Shown here: in pieces, positions 28,964 through 37,632 of the stretch | Layout: every line of letters starts with the position of its first letter | Position numbering within the stretch: position 1 is the first letter of the stretch | Source: JACKFB01 sp041389525 | Lineage (GTDB): Bacteria > Myxococcota_A > UBA9042 > PHBI01 > JACKFB01 | Direction of reading: 5' to 3' | NCBI GenBank assembly: GCA_041389525.1 | Contig: JAWKRR010000030.1 | Span: forward strand, 1 to 64,000 | Length of the DNA: 64,000 bases | Notes under the pieces: model-generated | The model's input: the letters and a program-made list of their open reading frames with translations, nothing else | What the model was told of the DNA's origin: nothing | The model's database searches: none | Translations under genes and position numbers: made by a program

Positions 28964-30940
28964 ATGACAAGCCAGCCCTTCCAACTCGTTTCCGCTTACG
29001 AGCCCATGGGCGACCAGCCGCAGGCGATCGAAGAGCTGCTCAGCGGCCTCGAGGCGGGCGTGGCCCACCAGGTGCTGCTAGGCGCCACCGGGACCGGCAA
29101 GACCTTCACCGTCGCCAACGTGATCGAGCGGGTGAACCGCCCTACCCTCGTGCTGGCGCCGAACAAGACCTTGGCGGCGCAGCTCTACACCGAGCTGAAG
29201 CAGTTCTTCCCGCACAACGCTGTCGAGTATTTCGTCAGCTATTACGACTACTTCCAGCCGGAAGCCTACATCCCGTCCACCGACACCTTCATCGAGAAGG
29301 ACGCGATGATCAACGAGGCCATCGACCGGATGCGCCACGCCGCGACGCGGGCGGTCATCGAGCGGCGCGACGTCATCATCGTGGCGAGCGTGTCGTGCAT
29401 CTACGGCATCGGGAACAAGGAGACCTACAAGGGGATGCTGGTGCGGGTCGAGGCGGGCACGACGATCCGGCGCGACCGGCTGCTGCGCCAGCTCGTGGAT
29501 ATCCAGTACCAGCGCAACGACTACGACTTTCACCGCGGGACCTTTCGGGTGCGCGGCGACGTCATCGAGGTGTTCCCGGCGTACGAGGAGGCGCGGGCGA
29601 TTCGCATCGAGATGTGGGGGGAAGACGTCGAGTCCATCGCGATGATCGACCCGCTGCGGGGAACGATCCTCGAGCGGCTGGAGGTGGTCGAGATCTTCCC
29701 GGGCAGCCACTACGTCACGCCGGCGGACCAGCTGGAGCGGGCGGCCGCGGCGATCAAGATCGAGCTGGACGAGCGCTTGGCGGAGCTGCGGGCGGAGGGC
29801 AAGGAGCTCGAGGCGCAGCGGCTGGGTCAGCGCACGCTCTATGACCTGGAGATGCTGAGCCAGGTCGGGTTCTGCTACGGCATCGAGAACTACTCGCGCC
29901 ACCTGATGGGTGCGCAGCCGGGCGACCCGCCGCCGGTGCTCATCGACTATTTTCCGCCTGATTTTCTCATGGTGATCGACGAGTCCCACGTCGCGGTCCC
30001 GCAGATCGGCGGCATGTTCCGCGGCGACCGGGCGCGCAAGCAGACCCTGGTCGACTTCGGGTTTCGGCTGCCAAGCGCGCTGGACAACCGGCCGCTGAAG
30101 TTCGACGAGTTCGAGACGCGCGCGCCGACGGTCATCTACCTGAGCGCCACGCCCGGCGACTACGAGGTCGAGCGGGCGGGCGGCGTGGTGGTCGAGCAGA
30201 TCATCCGGCCGACCGGGCTGGTGGATCCCCTCGTCGACATCCGGCCCGTCACGAACCAGGTCGACGACCTGCTGGGCGAGATCCGGGCGCGGGTCGGGCG
30301 GGGCCAGCGCGTGCTGGTGACGACCCTGACCAAGCGCATGGCGGAGGATCTGACCGAGTACTACCGCGAGCTGGGCGTGAAGGTGCGGTACCTGCACTCG
30401 GACATCGACACCCTCGAGCGGGTCGAGCTGCTCGACGAGCTGCGGCGCGGCACCTTCGACGTGCTGGTCGGCATCAACCTGCTCCGCGAGGGCCTGGACC
30501 TGCCCGAGGTGGGCCTGGTCGCGATCCTCGACGCCGACAAAGAGGGCTTCCTGCGGAGCGCCCGCAGCCTCATCCAGACCATCGGGCGCGCCGCCCGCAA
30601 CGTCGAAGGCGCCGTCATCCTCTACGCCGACCGCACCACCGACTCGATGAAGAAGGCCCTCGACGAGACCGAGCGCCGCCGCGAAAAGCAGCTAGCCCAC
30701 AACGCCGCCCACGGCATCGTCCCGGAGTCCACCGTGCGCGCCCTCAAGGCCATGGAAGTCCCCGAAGCGGAGCCCAAAACCCCCGAGGACAAGCGCCTAA
30801 CCCCAGCCCAAGCCCAAAAGAAGATCACCGCCCTAAAGAAAGAGATGACCGCCGCGGCCAAATCCCTCGAATACGAACGCGCCGCCGAGCTCCGCGACCG
30901 CATCCGCACCTACGAAGCCATCGCCCTCGGCGTCGACTAG
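28964..30940 (+). CDS. uvrB: Excinuclease ABC subunit B
   Basis: UvrB is the damage-verification helicase of nucleotide excision repair. The 658-residue length is normal. Walker A GATGTGKT is at residues 40-47. The beta-hairpin region YYDYFQPEAYIP is intact, as are the helicase motifs DESHVAVPQIGGM, YLSATPGDYE, GINLLREGLDLPEV and QTIGRAARN. A C-terminal UVR motif (LKKEMTAAAKSLEYERAAELRDRI) for UvrC contact is present. The gene stands alone and divergent from the MerB-like gene; I saw no obvious SOS box in the 129-bp gap. Confidence 0.97.
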   Translation: MTSQPFQLVSAYEPMGDQPQAIEELLSGLEAGVAHQVLLGATGTGKTFTVANVIERVNRPTLVLAPNKTLAAQLYTELKQFFPHNAVEYFVSYYDYFQPEAYIPSTDTFIEKDAMINEAIDRMRHAATRAVIERRDVIIVASVSCIYGIGNKETYKGMLVRVEAGTTIRRDRLLRQLVDIQYQRNDYDFHRGTFRVRGDVIEVFPAYEEARAIRIEMWGEDVESIAMIDPLRGTILERLEVVEIFPGSHYVTPADQLERAAAAIKIELDERLAELRAEGKELEAQRLGQRTLYDLEMLSQVGFCYGIENYSRHLMGAQPGDPPPVLIDYFPPDFLMVIDESHVAVPQIGGMFRGDRARKQTLVDFGFRLPSALDNRPLKFDEFETRAPTVIYLSATPGDYEVERAGGVVVEQIIRPTGLVDPLVDIRPVTNQVDDLLGEIRARVGRGQRVLVTTLTKRMAEDLTEYYRELGVKVRYLHSDIDTLERVELLDELRRGTFDVLVGINLLREGLDLPEVGLVAILDADKEGFLRSARSLIQTIGRAARNVEGAVILYADRTTDSMKKALDETERRREKQLAHNAAHGIVPESTVRALKAMEVPEAEPKTPEDKRLTPAQAQKKITALKKEMTAAAKSLEYERAAELRDRIRTYEAIALGVD

Positions 30941-31021
30941 CAGCAGCGCGGCGCGGCGAGGAGGGGCCAGACAACAAGCCCGCCAAGCACCCCGCCAACC
31001 CGCCCGACCCAAGCGAAGCCC

Positions 31022-31212
31022 CAACAACGCGCCGACGGGCCCGACCCAAGCGAGGCAACGTCGCGGCGCCGGATGGGCCGAGCGAGGGCGGCGTGGGCAA
31101 GGAGCGAGGGAGGGCGCACGGAGGCGCACTTCACGCCCGCCGCACACGCGACCCGACCGACCGACGCAGTCCCACGCCGTCCGTAGCCGGCCCAGCCGGT
31201 GCCGCGTTCAGC
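31022..31212. repeat. Intergenic repeat family, copy 1 (5' arm plus core)
   Basis: The 5' arm starts CAACAACGCGCCGACGGGCC and the core starts CGAGCGAGGGCGGCG at 31079, ending in the hairpin word CCGGCCCAGCCGG and GTTCAGCC. The core contains a C-A-C-G-C-C-C-G-C-C-G-C segment and the CGACCCGACCGACCGACG run. It lies downstream of uvrB, in the convergent gap to bfr. Four more copies are in the window. Confidence 0.8.
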
Positions 31213-31214
31213 CC

Positions 31215-31338
31215 CGAGCGAGGGCGGCGTGAGCAAGGAGCGAGGAGGGCGCACGGAGGTGGGCTTCACGCCCGCCGCACACGCGACCCGACCGACCGAC
31301 GTCCACGCCGTCCGTAGCCGGCCAGCCGGCCGTTCAGC
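31215..31338. repeat. Intergenic repeat family, copy 2 (core only)
   Basis: This copy directly follows copy 1 in the same orientation and begins with the same CGAGCGAGGGCGGCG. It has small deletions, among them in the terminal GCCGGCCAGCCGGC hairpin, but keeps the GGGCTTCACGCCCGCCGC segment and the GTTCAGCC end. Confidence 0.78.
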
Positions 31339-31340
31339 CC

Positions 31341-31458
31341 CGAGCGAGGGCGGCGCAGAGCGAGGAGGACGGAGGGCTTCACGCCCGCCGCACCGCGACG
31401 ACCGAGCGACGCAGTCCCACGCCGTCCGTAGCCGGCCCAGCCGGTGCCGCGTTCAGCC
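31341..31458. repeat. Intergenic repeat family, copy 3 (core only)
   Basis: Third tandem copy, shortened in the first half (CGGCGCAGAGCGAGGAGG) but with the complete end CCGTCCGTAGCCGGCCCAG...GTTCAGCC. Its last base is the first base of the bfr stop codon, so the element abuts the 3' end of bfr exactly. Confidence 0.78.
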
Positions 31459-31937
31459 TAGTCGTGGATTTGTTGGGTGAGCCAATTCTCCAACCCCACC
31501 TGCCCGATCAACGTGAGCTGCGCATCGATCCAGTCGATGTGCTCCTCCTCGTCGTGCAGGATCTTCTCGAGCAGCAAGCGCGAGCCGTTGTCACCGGCGG
31601 CGCGACAGGCCTCGATCCCGGCGTTGAGCAGCGGAATCGCCTCCGCCTCCACCGCGCGGTCCAGCGTGAGCTGCTCCTGCACGGTCTCGCCGACGTTCAC
31701 TTTCCCGAGGCGCTGCACGTTCGGCACGCCGTCGAGGAACAAGATCCGCTCCATCAGCTTCTCGGCGTGGACCATCTCTTCGATGGATTCCTTGCGAATG
31801 AAGGAGTGAAGCCGCTTGTAGCCCCAGTTCTCGCACATCTTCGCGTGGATGAAGTACTGGTTGATGGCCGTGAGCTCGCCGGTCAGGATCTCGTTGAGCA
31901 GGCGAATGATCTCGCTACGTTCGGACTTCTTTCCCAC
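31458..31937 (-). CDS. bfr: Bacterioferritin
   Basis: Bacterioferritin stores iron in a 24-subunit shell with haem and a di-iron ferroxidase centre. The 159-residue length is typical once GTG 31937 is used as start; GAGGAA lies five bases upstream (the frame also offers TTG 31952). Ferroxidase ligands are in place: Glu in LLNEILTGELTAINQYF, the Glu...His in KESIEEMVHAEKLMERIL, the Glu of VEAEAIPLLN, and Glu/His in KILHDEEEHIDWI. The gene is 38 bp downstream of bfd, in an apparent Fur-controlled operon. Confidence 0.93.
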   Translation of the reverse strand: MGKKSERSEIIRLLNEILTGELTAINQYFIHAKMCENWGYKRLHSFIRKESIEEMVHAEKLMERILFLDGVPNVQRLGKVNVGETVQEQLTLDRAVEAEAIPLLNAGIEACRAAGDNGSRLLLEKILHDEEEHIDWIDAQLTLIGQVGLENWLTQQIHD

Positions 31938-31975
31938 GTCGGTTCCTCGCAAAGGGGGTCAGGGTTGCCCCCAAC

Positions 31976-32194
31976 CTACAGCACGCGAGCCTGCTGGGCG
32001 ATGGCTACGCCCGGTTCGCCGCCCGCCGTCGAGGGCGCTCCCTCACGCACCATCCGCCGCAGCACGTCGACGCACTGCCCGCAGTCCGTCCCCGCGCCAC
32101 AAGCCCGCGAGATCTGACCGACGGTGCGACACCCGCCCTGAACGTGCTCCCGAACCTCGCGGTCCGACACCGAATGGCAAAGGCAAACAATCAT
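31976..32194 (-). CDS. bfd: Bacterioferritin-associated ferredoxin
   Basis: Bfd is a small [2Fe-2S] protein that reduces the ferric core of bacterioferritin so that iron can leave. The 72-residue protein has the cluster ligands CLC near the N-terminus and CGAGTDCGQC further on, the BFD pattern CxC...CxxC. ATG 32194 follows the ribosome binding site GGGAGGG. A Fur-box-like sequence lies 37 bp upstream, which fits iron-starvation induction. A Pro/Ala/Gly tail of about 20 residues is extra compared with E. coli Bfd. Confidence 0.92.
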   Translation of the reverse strand: MIVCLCHSVSDREVREHVQGGCRTVGQISRACGAGTDCGQCVDVLRRMVREGAPSTAGGEPGVAIAQQARVL

Positions 32195-32230
32195 CGCGCC
32201 CTCCCGACCGCAACCGGCCTGCCCACTATT

Positions 32231-32249
32231 GATAATGACTTTCATTAGC
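32231..32249 (-). promoter_or_regulatory. Fur box upstream of bfd-bfr
   Basis: GATAATGACTTTCATTAGC matches 15 of 19 positions of the classical Fur box GATAATGATAATCATTATC and is itself nearly palindromic. It stands out as AT-rich in a very GC-rich region and lies 37 bp before the bfd start. Confidence 0.85.
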
Positions 32250-32329
32250 GAGTCAAGACCAAAGACACTTCCCCCATCGGCCCCCTCCCCAACAACCTGA
32301 ACCCCAACCCGCCCGACCGGCCGAAGCTG

Positions 32330-32523
32330 CAGCAACGAGCCGACGGGCCCGCCCCGACCGAGGCAACGTCGGAGGCGCCGGCAGCGGCGAGCGAGGGCGC
32401 CGTGGGCAAGGAGCGAGGGAGGGCGCACGGAGGCGGGCTTCACGCCCGCCGCACACGCGACCCGACCGACCGACGCCGTCCCACGGCGCCTCCGTAGCCG
32501 GCCCAGCCGGTGCCTCGTTCAGC
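32330..32523. repeat. Intergenic repeat family, copy 4 (5' arm plus core)
   Basis: The 5' arm (AGCAACGAGCCGACGGGCCC) and core (CGAGCGAGGGCGCCGTGGGC at 32388) closely match copy 1 and end in CCGGCCCAGCCGGTGCCTCG and GTTCAGCC. It sits between the Fur box of bfd and copy 5. Confidence 0.8.
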
Positions 32524-32537
32524 CCCGACCGAAGCCT

Positions 32538-32725
32538 CAACAACAAGCCGGCGGGCCCGACGACCGAGGGACGTCGAGGCGCCGGATGGGCCGAGCGAGG
32601 GCGGCGTGGGCAAGGAGCGAGGAAGGGGCCGCGGAGACGCACTCAAGTGCGTCGCACAAGCGCCCCGACCGAGCGACGCAGTCCCACGCCGTCCGTAGCC
32701 GGCCCAGCCGGTGCCTCGTTCAGCC
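32538..32725. repeat. Intergenic repeat family, copy 5 (5' arm plus core)
   Basis: The arm starts CAACAACAAGCCGGCGGGCC and the core starts at 32592. The middle differs (CGCACTCAAGTGCGTCGC replaces the usual GCTTCACGCCCGCCGC), but both versions can form a hairpin at this point, a possible compensatory change. It ends two bases before the stop codon of the FHA-DUF898 gene. Confidence 0.78.
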
Positions 32726-32726
32726 T

Positions 32727-34661
32727 CTAAGCTTGGACTTGGCGATACGCGCTATTCCCAATCATGTACCGCTGGTACTTCGCGAAGAACCAGAAGAAGT
32801 AGATCCCCATCGTGATCGAGGTCAGCAGCATCCCGACCAGCATAATAAGGAAGAGATCCTTGCCGTTGCCGGTGAACATGCCCTGATAAGCCCGCCCGCG
32901 GCTTCGCACCAGCGTGTGCTCCATGAAGAACTTCTTGAGCTTCACTTGGAACCAGACGCCGTAGATTCCGAAGGTGACCACGGTCAGCAGGTAGCCGACG
33001 ATGAAGGTCTTGAAGAGGTTGCCGCCCGAACCGTGGAACTCGAAGTTCCCGATCTGCTGGCCGTTCGCCAGCATGGTCGTCCGCTCGCTCATCAGCTTCC
33101 GGACGCTGCAGATGAACCACGGCGCGTAGATGCCGAAGGTCACGAGGGTCAGCAGGTAGCCGACCACGCTGGCTTTCAGCAGATCCAAGCCCGTCATCCC
33201 GAAGCGGAGCTCGTACCGTGTGCCGTCTGACGACTGGCCGGCGGCCCGCTCGGTGAAGAAGCGGATGAGGTCGCACATGAACCAGAAGCCGTAGATACCC
33301 AGCGTGAGCAAGGTGAGGATGTAGCCCTTCAACCCGAGGATGAAGAGCTCTTTGCCCGACCCCTGGAACGCGAGGCGGGTCTGGCTGCGCGCCGTCGCCA
33401 CGGTCGTCCGCGAGCTGGCGTATGACGCGAGCTTCACGATGAACCAGGGCATGTAGATGCCGAAGGTCACCATCGTCAGCACCATGCCGACGATGAGCTG
33501 ACCGAAGAGCTCGCCGCCGGTCCCGGCGAAGCCCATGCTGACGTCGGCGCCGGGCGCGACCGCCACGGGGGGCATGGCCGCAGGGGCCTGGGCCTGCGCC
33601 GCGCCGCTGACGGCCTGCGGGCGCACGTCCTGAGCCCCCCCGCCGCCGCCGGCCGCCTCGCTTCCCCAAGCCGCCGCCTGCACGAAGGCCGTGGCCTCCG
33701 CCTCGACCTGCGCCGCCGCGGCGCGATTGCTGCCAGCGTCGCCACCGACCGCGACCCGCGCCACCGGCTCGGCGCCGTCGGGCAGCCACGTCGCGCGGTC
33801 CTCGCTGGCGGTGTCAAACCCGTCGTCAGCCTGCAGGAACGCCGTCTTCTCGGCCTCGACCACGGCCGCCGCCGACGGACGCGACGCCGGCCGCGACGGG
33901 GGCGCCTCCTCCGCTTGCAGGAACGCCGTCTTCTCGACCACCTCCGCGGCGGGTGCCACCGGGCGCGACGGCGCGCGCGCGGGCTCAGGCTCGGCCTGCA
34001 AGAACGCCGTCTTCTCCATCGGCTCCTCGGCCACGGGCGCCGCGACCGGGCGCGACGGCGGCCGCGCGGGCTCAGGCTCAGCCTGCAAGAACGCCGTCTT
34101 CTCCATCGGCTCTTCGGCGGGCTGCGAGACCCCCGACCGCGCCGCCGCAGCCGCGATCTCCTCGCGCTGCCGCGGCTCCAGCTCGAAGCTGGCCGTCTGC
34201 AAGTGCATCGGCTTCGTGCGCGGGAAATCGTCGCCCCCGGACGCCGCCGGCGCGTCCAGATCGTCGTCCTCCAGAAACACCGGCTGCGCCATCACGGTCT
34301 TCTCGACCGGCTCGTCCGGCTCGAAGCTCGGCTGAGGCGCGCGCACGGGCGCTGCAGTGGCCGAGATCTTCGTGATCTCAAACCGGGTTCGGCCAATCTG
34401 AAAGAAGCCGCCCGCCGCCAAGGCGAATGGCTCCCGGACGATGCTGTTCTCGTACAGAACGCCGTTCGTGCTGCCCAAGTCGCGCACGGTCACGCGCCCG
34501 CCCGCGAACGCGAGCTCAGCGTGGCGACCCGACGCGCCGGCGTCCGCGATGATGATGTCCCCGGTCTTGCGTCCGAGCACCGTGGTGGCAGCGTGAATCT
34601 CGCGCACCTCGGCCTCGCCCTCTGGCGGCGTGATCCGCAACACGAAGAAATCCTGCGACAC
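32727..34661 (-). CDS. FHA domain fused to four DUF898-like membrane repeats
   Basis: GTG 34661 follows AAAGGAGG with five-base spacing, giving 644 residues. Residues 1-105 are an FHA domain (LGRKTGDIIIAD, SGRHAELAF, DLGSTNGVLYEN). A disordered linker follows with four exact copies of EKTAFLQA, plus EKTVMAQP and EATAFVQA. The C-terminal 300 residues hold four tandem units of the form G-x-G-x-x-L-F...GYLLTLVTFGIYxxWF, as in DUF898/YjgN membrane proteins. Each unit has two hydrophobic stretches. The FHA domain and the Thr-containing linker repeats suggest self-recognition or clustering after phosphorylation; that is inference. Confidence 0.82.
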   Translation of the reverse strand: MSQDFFVLRITPPEGEAEVREIHAATTVLGRKTGDIIIADAGASGRHAELAFAGGRVTVRDLGSTNGVLYENSIVREPFALAAGGFFQIGRTRFEITKISATAAPVRAPQPSFEPDEPVEKTVMAQPVFLEDDDLDAPAASGGDDFPRTKPMHLQTASFELEPRQREEIAAAAARSGVSQPAEEPMEKTAFLQAEPEPARPPSRPVAAPVAEEPMEKTAFLQAEPEPARAPSRPVAPAAEVVEKTAFLQAEEAPPSRPASRPSAAAVVEAEKTAFLQADDGFDTASEDRATWLPDGAEPVARVAVGGDAGSNRAAAAQVEAEATAFVQAAAWGSEAAGGGGGAQDVRPQAVSGAAQAQAPAAMPPVAVAPGADVSMGFAGTGGELFGQLIVGMVLTMVTFGIYMPWFIVKLASYASSRTTVATARSQTRLAFQGSGKELFILGLKGYILTLLTLGIYGFWFMCDLIRFFTERAAGQSSDGTRYELRFGMTGLDLLKASVVGYLLTLVTFGIYAPWFICSVRKLMSERTTMLANGQQIGNFEFHGSGGNLFKTFIVGYLLTVVTFGIYGVWFQVKLKKFFMEHTLVRSRGRAYQGMFTGNGKDLFLIMLVGMLLTSITMGIYFFWFFAKYQRYMIGNSAYRQVQA

Positions 34662-34760
34662 GAACACCTCCTTTAGCTACGTGGCCCGAGTGTCGCAGGG
34701 GGTTCTGCGCTGCGCAAGGGTACCCGTTGCGCCCACTTCTGAGGCGCGTACCCTCGTGTC

Positions 34761-35828
34761 ATGCGATTGCCACCGCCCGCCGCGCGCCGCCGCGCCCTGA
34801 TTACGATTGCGCCCCTCCTGTCACTCGGGCTGCTCGTCGCCGCGTGCGATTCGGGCGACGGCACTCCCGCCCGGCCCGTCCCCGCCGGCCACCCCTGCCC
34901 CGACGTCGCCATCCCACCGACGGAATCCTCCGTCTGGGCCGAGGCCTCCGAGACCGGCGCGCCGACGGTGCCGCTGACCCTGCTGATCCCTTTCGCCGAC
35001 GGCGTCACGACCACGGTGAGCCAGGGAAATCAGCAAGGCCCGACGCACACCGGGCGCCTCGCCTACGCCTGGGATTTCGACGCGGCGGTCGGCACCGCGG
35101 TGCACGCAGCCGCCCCGGGCATCGTCACCATCGCCCGCGACGACTCATCGGTCTCCGGCCCCGACGCGAGCTTCGAGGACGACGCCAACTACGTCCTGCT
35201 CGACCACGGCGGCGGCCTCTTCACGATGTACGCGCACCTGGGCGAGGGCGATGTCGTCGTGACCCCCGGCCAGACCGTCGCCGCCGGCGCGCTGCTCGGC
35301 TACACGGGGCTCAGCGGCCAGCTCACCGGCCCCCACCTCCACTTTCACGTCGAGAACCTCTGGAGCGACACCCTCCCCGCGCGCTTCGTCAGCCGCTCCG
35401 CGCCCTTCGACTGCTCTCGCGCCCCATCCCTCGGCGACGGCGTCTTTCGCCCGTCCGGACTCACCCCGCTGCTGGTCGCCCCCCTCGCGGAGAGCCAGGT
35501 CCCGACCGACGCCTTCGCCGACATGGGCGTCCGCAGCATCGAAGGCCTGCCCGCCCGCCTCTTTCGCCGCGATCACACCTACCGCCTCACCGGCCAGGTC
35601 GACCCCAAGCTCACGCGCCTCTTCCTGCTGGTCGTCCCCGAGGGCGGCGGCCCGGCGCTCTTCACCTACGAGAGCACGGTCACCCTCAACGGCTTCTTCG
35701 CGTCAGACCTGCGCTTCGACGCCGTCGGCGACAAGCTGCCCGCGGGGCGCTACGGCTGGGCCGTCATCGCCACCAATGACAAGAGCGTCACGGTGCCGCG
35801 CTCGATCCGGATGACCCTGCTGCCCTGA
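34761..35828 (+). CDS. M23-family peptidase lipoprotein
   Basis: The N-terminus (RRRALITIAPLLSLGLLVAACD) is a lipoprotein signal. Residues about 75-205 form a LytM/M23 zinc-peptidase-like domain: HTGRLAYAWDFDAAVGT supplies His and Asp, LLDHGGGLFTMYAHL supplies the YxHL motif, and GPHLHFHVE supplies the HxH motif. All metal and catalytic residues of the family seem present, so it could cut peptidoglycan cross-links. A C-terminal domain of about 150 residues is of unknown role. It is divergent from the FHA-DUF898 gene and convergent with the permease gene 16 bp away. Confidence 0.88.
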   Translation: MRLPPPAARRRALITIAPLLSLGLLVAACDSGDGTPARPVPAGHPCPDVAIPPTESSVWAEASETGAPTVPLTLLIPFADGVTTTVSQGNQQGPTHTGRLAYAWDFDAAVGTAVHAAAPGIVTIARDDSSVSGPDASFEDDANYVLLDHGGGLFTMYAHLGEGDVVVTPGQTVAAGALLGYTGLSGQLTGPHLHFHVENLWSDTLPARFVSRSAPFDCSRAPSLGDGVFRPSGLTPLLVAPLAESQVPTDAFADMGVRSIEGLPARLFRRDHTYRLTGQVDPKLTRLFLLVVPEGGGPALFTYESTVTLNGFFASDLRFDAVGDKLPAGRYGWAVIATNDKSVTVPRSIRMTLLP

Positions 35829-35844
35829 AGCTGCCCTAAGACAG

Positions 35845-37632
35845 TCAGCCCGCGACTGGGAAAAAGATGGGGATCAGCAAGGTCGCGACCACGAGCAGCA
35901 AGAGGTTCAGCGGCACCCCGACCCGCAGGAAGTCGCTGAAGCGGTAGCCGCCGGGGCCGTAAACCATCGCGTTCGTCTGGTAGCCCATGGGCGTCATGAA
36001 GCTCGCGGAGCATCCGAACATCACGGCGACCAGCAGGGCGTACGGGTTCGAGTCCGTGGCCGCCGCGACCTCCAGGGCGACCGGCGTCAGCACCACGGCG
36101 GCGGCGGCGTTGGACATGATCTCGGTCAGCAGCGACGAGAACAGGTAGAAGGCGCCGATGCCGATAGCCACCGGCAGCCCGTGCAAGACGCCGGAGATCA
36201 GCTCGGCGATGAGCTTGGCGCCGCCGGTCTCGTCCATGGCGATGCCCAGGGGGATGAGGCCGGCGAGCAGGGCGACGACGCTCCAGTCCAGGTCGGCGTA
36301 GAGCTCGCTGATGCGGATGCAGCGAAAGAACAGCATCGCCACCACCCCCGTCATGGCGGCGGCGAGGATGGAGGTCAGGCCGAAGCCGGCGACGGCGACG
36401 ACGCTGACGAGGATGAGCGCCGCCAAGATCGCCTGCCAGCGGCTGGTCGGGCGCGGCTGGTCGCGCTCGCGCAGTGGCACCAGGCCGCGGATGCTCGCCA
36501 GGGTCTCCAGGGCCTCCGGGCGGCCATAGACCAGCAGCAGGTCGCCCACGGCCAGCCGCACGTCGCCGAGCCGCGCGGGGACGAGGCGCCCGTGGTGCTG
36601 AATCCCCACCGCCACCACGTCATACCGGCTCTGAAATCGGATCTGCCGCAAGGTCCGCCCGGCCAGATGCGACGCCGGCCCGATCAGCAGCTCGACGAGG
36701 CGGCCCTCCGCGTCGCCCAGGTCCGGGTTCGCCGCCGCGATGTCGGCCGGGCTCGCCAGCTTCTGCTCGGTCGTCAGCAGCACGAGCTGCGCGCTGTGTC
36801 CGCGCACCAGCAGCAGGTCGCCCGCCTGAAGCTCCGGCCGCAACCCCGAGAAGGTCTGCCCCGTGCTCGCCCGATGCACCGCATGCACCAGCACGCCGTA
36901 AGTGTCGACCCAGCCCAGCGCGGCCACCGACTGCCCGATGCCGGGGCACTCTTCGCTGACGACGAGCTCGGTCTCGAAGGCGCGCGCGTCGTAGCGCCCG
37001 GCGATGTCCCGCGGCGCCTCGCGCGTCGGCAGCAGCCACTGCCCCACCGTGAACAGGTAGACCAGTCCGACGCCCAGGTAGATCAGCCCCAGCGGCGCGA
37101 TGGAGAACATCGACAGCTCGTCGAAGCCGCGGTTCTGCGCCATCCCGTGGACGACCAGGTTCGTCGAGGTCCCGATGAGGGTGACCGTGCCGCCGAGAAT
37201 CGCCGAAAAGCTAAGCGGTATCAGGATTTTTGACGGCGAGCGCCCGTAGGATTGCGCGACGCGCAGCAGCACCGGCAGCAGCACCGCGACCACGGCGGTG
37301 TTGTTTAGAAAGGGCGAGACCGCGGCCGCAAGCGCGCAGAGCACGAAGATGCGGAGGCGGGCGCCCCCGAGCGGCGCCTCGACGGCCCAGCGCCCGATGG
37401 CGCTCACCACCCCGCTCTTCTCGAGGCCAAGCCCCAGCACCAAAATCGCCGCCACGGTGACGGTGACGCGATTGGATAGGCCCGCCGTGGCCTGGTCCGC
37501 CGTGATGACGCCGCCCAGCAGCAGCAGCACCGGGATGCCGATGGCCACTTGGTCGATCGGCACCCGCTCGGTCATGAAGAGGATCAGCGCCAGGATCGTG
37601 ACGCCGAAGACCCAGATGATGGCGAAATCCAT
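35845..37632 (-). CDS. SLC13/DASS-family permease with two RCK_C (TrkA-C) domains
   Basis: ATG 37632 opens directly with a transmembrane helix (MDFAIIWVFGVTILALILFM). The 595-residue protein has the layout of large bacterial anion permeases of the divalent anion/Na+ symporter group. There are about five helices, including a conserved SPFLNNTAVVAVLLPV signature (SNT-type motif), then two cytoplasmic RCK_C regulatory domains at about residues 205-370 (LRPELQAGDLLLVRGH; LAVGDLLLVYG). The second membrane half carries the matching SNAAAAVVLTPVAL signature. The substrate may be sulfate, phosphate or a dicarboxylate and cannot be told from sequence. Confidence 0.87.
   Translation of the reverse strand: MDFAIIWVFGVTILALILFMTERVPIDQVAIGIPVLLLLGGVITADQATAGLSNRVTVTVAAILVLGLGLEKSGVVSAIGRWAVEAPLGGARLRIFVLCALAAAVSPFLNNTAVVAVLLPVLLRVAQSYGRSPSKILIPLSFSAILGGTVTLIGTSTNLVVHGMAQNRGFDELSMFSIAPLGLIYLGVGLVYLFTVGQWLLPTREAPRDIAGRYDARAFETELVVSEECPGIGQSVAALGWVDTYGVLVHAVHRASTGQTFSGLRPELQAGDLLLVRGHSAQLVLLTTEQKLASPADIAAANPDLGDAEGRLVELLIGPASHLAGRTLRQIRFQSRYDVVAVGIQHHGRLVPARLGDVRLAVGDLLLVYGRPEALETLASIRGLVPLRERDQPRPTSRWQAILAALILVSVVAVAGFGLTSILAAAMTGVVAMLFFRCIRISELYADLDWSVVALLAGLIPLGIAMDETGGAKLIAELISGVLHGLPVAIGIGAFYLFSSLLTEIMSNAAAAVVLTPVALEVAAATDSNPYALLVAVMFGCSASFMTPMGYQTNAMVYGPGGYRFSDFLRVGVPLNLLLLVVATLLIPIFFPVAG

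Noticed and set aside
31022..31458. Tandem repeats as a CRISPR array
   Set aside because: Units are over 100 bp, nearly contiguous, without unique spacers and without cas genes.
31093..31480. Small ORFs inside the intergenic repeats
   Set aside because: Frames shift between repeat copies and have no ribosome binding sites, so conservation is at DNA level.
36044..36055. GGGTTCGAGTCC, like a tRNA T-loop
   Set aside because: It lies inside the SLC13 coding sequence and has no matching D arm or acceptor stem.
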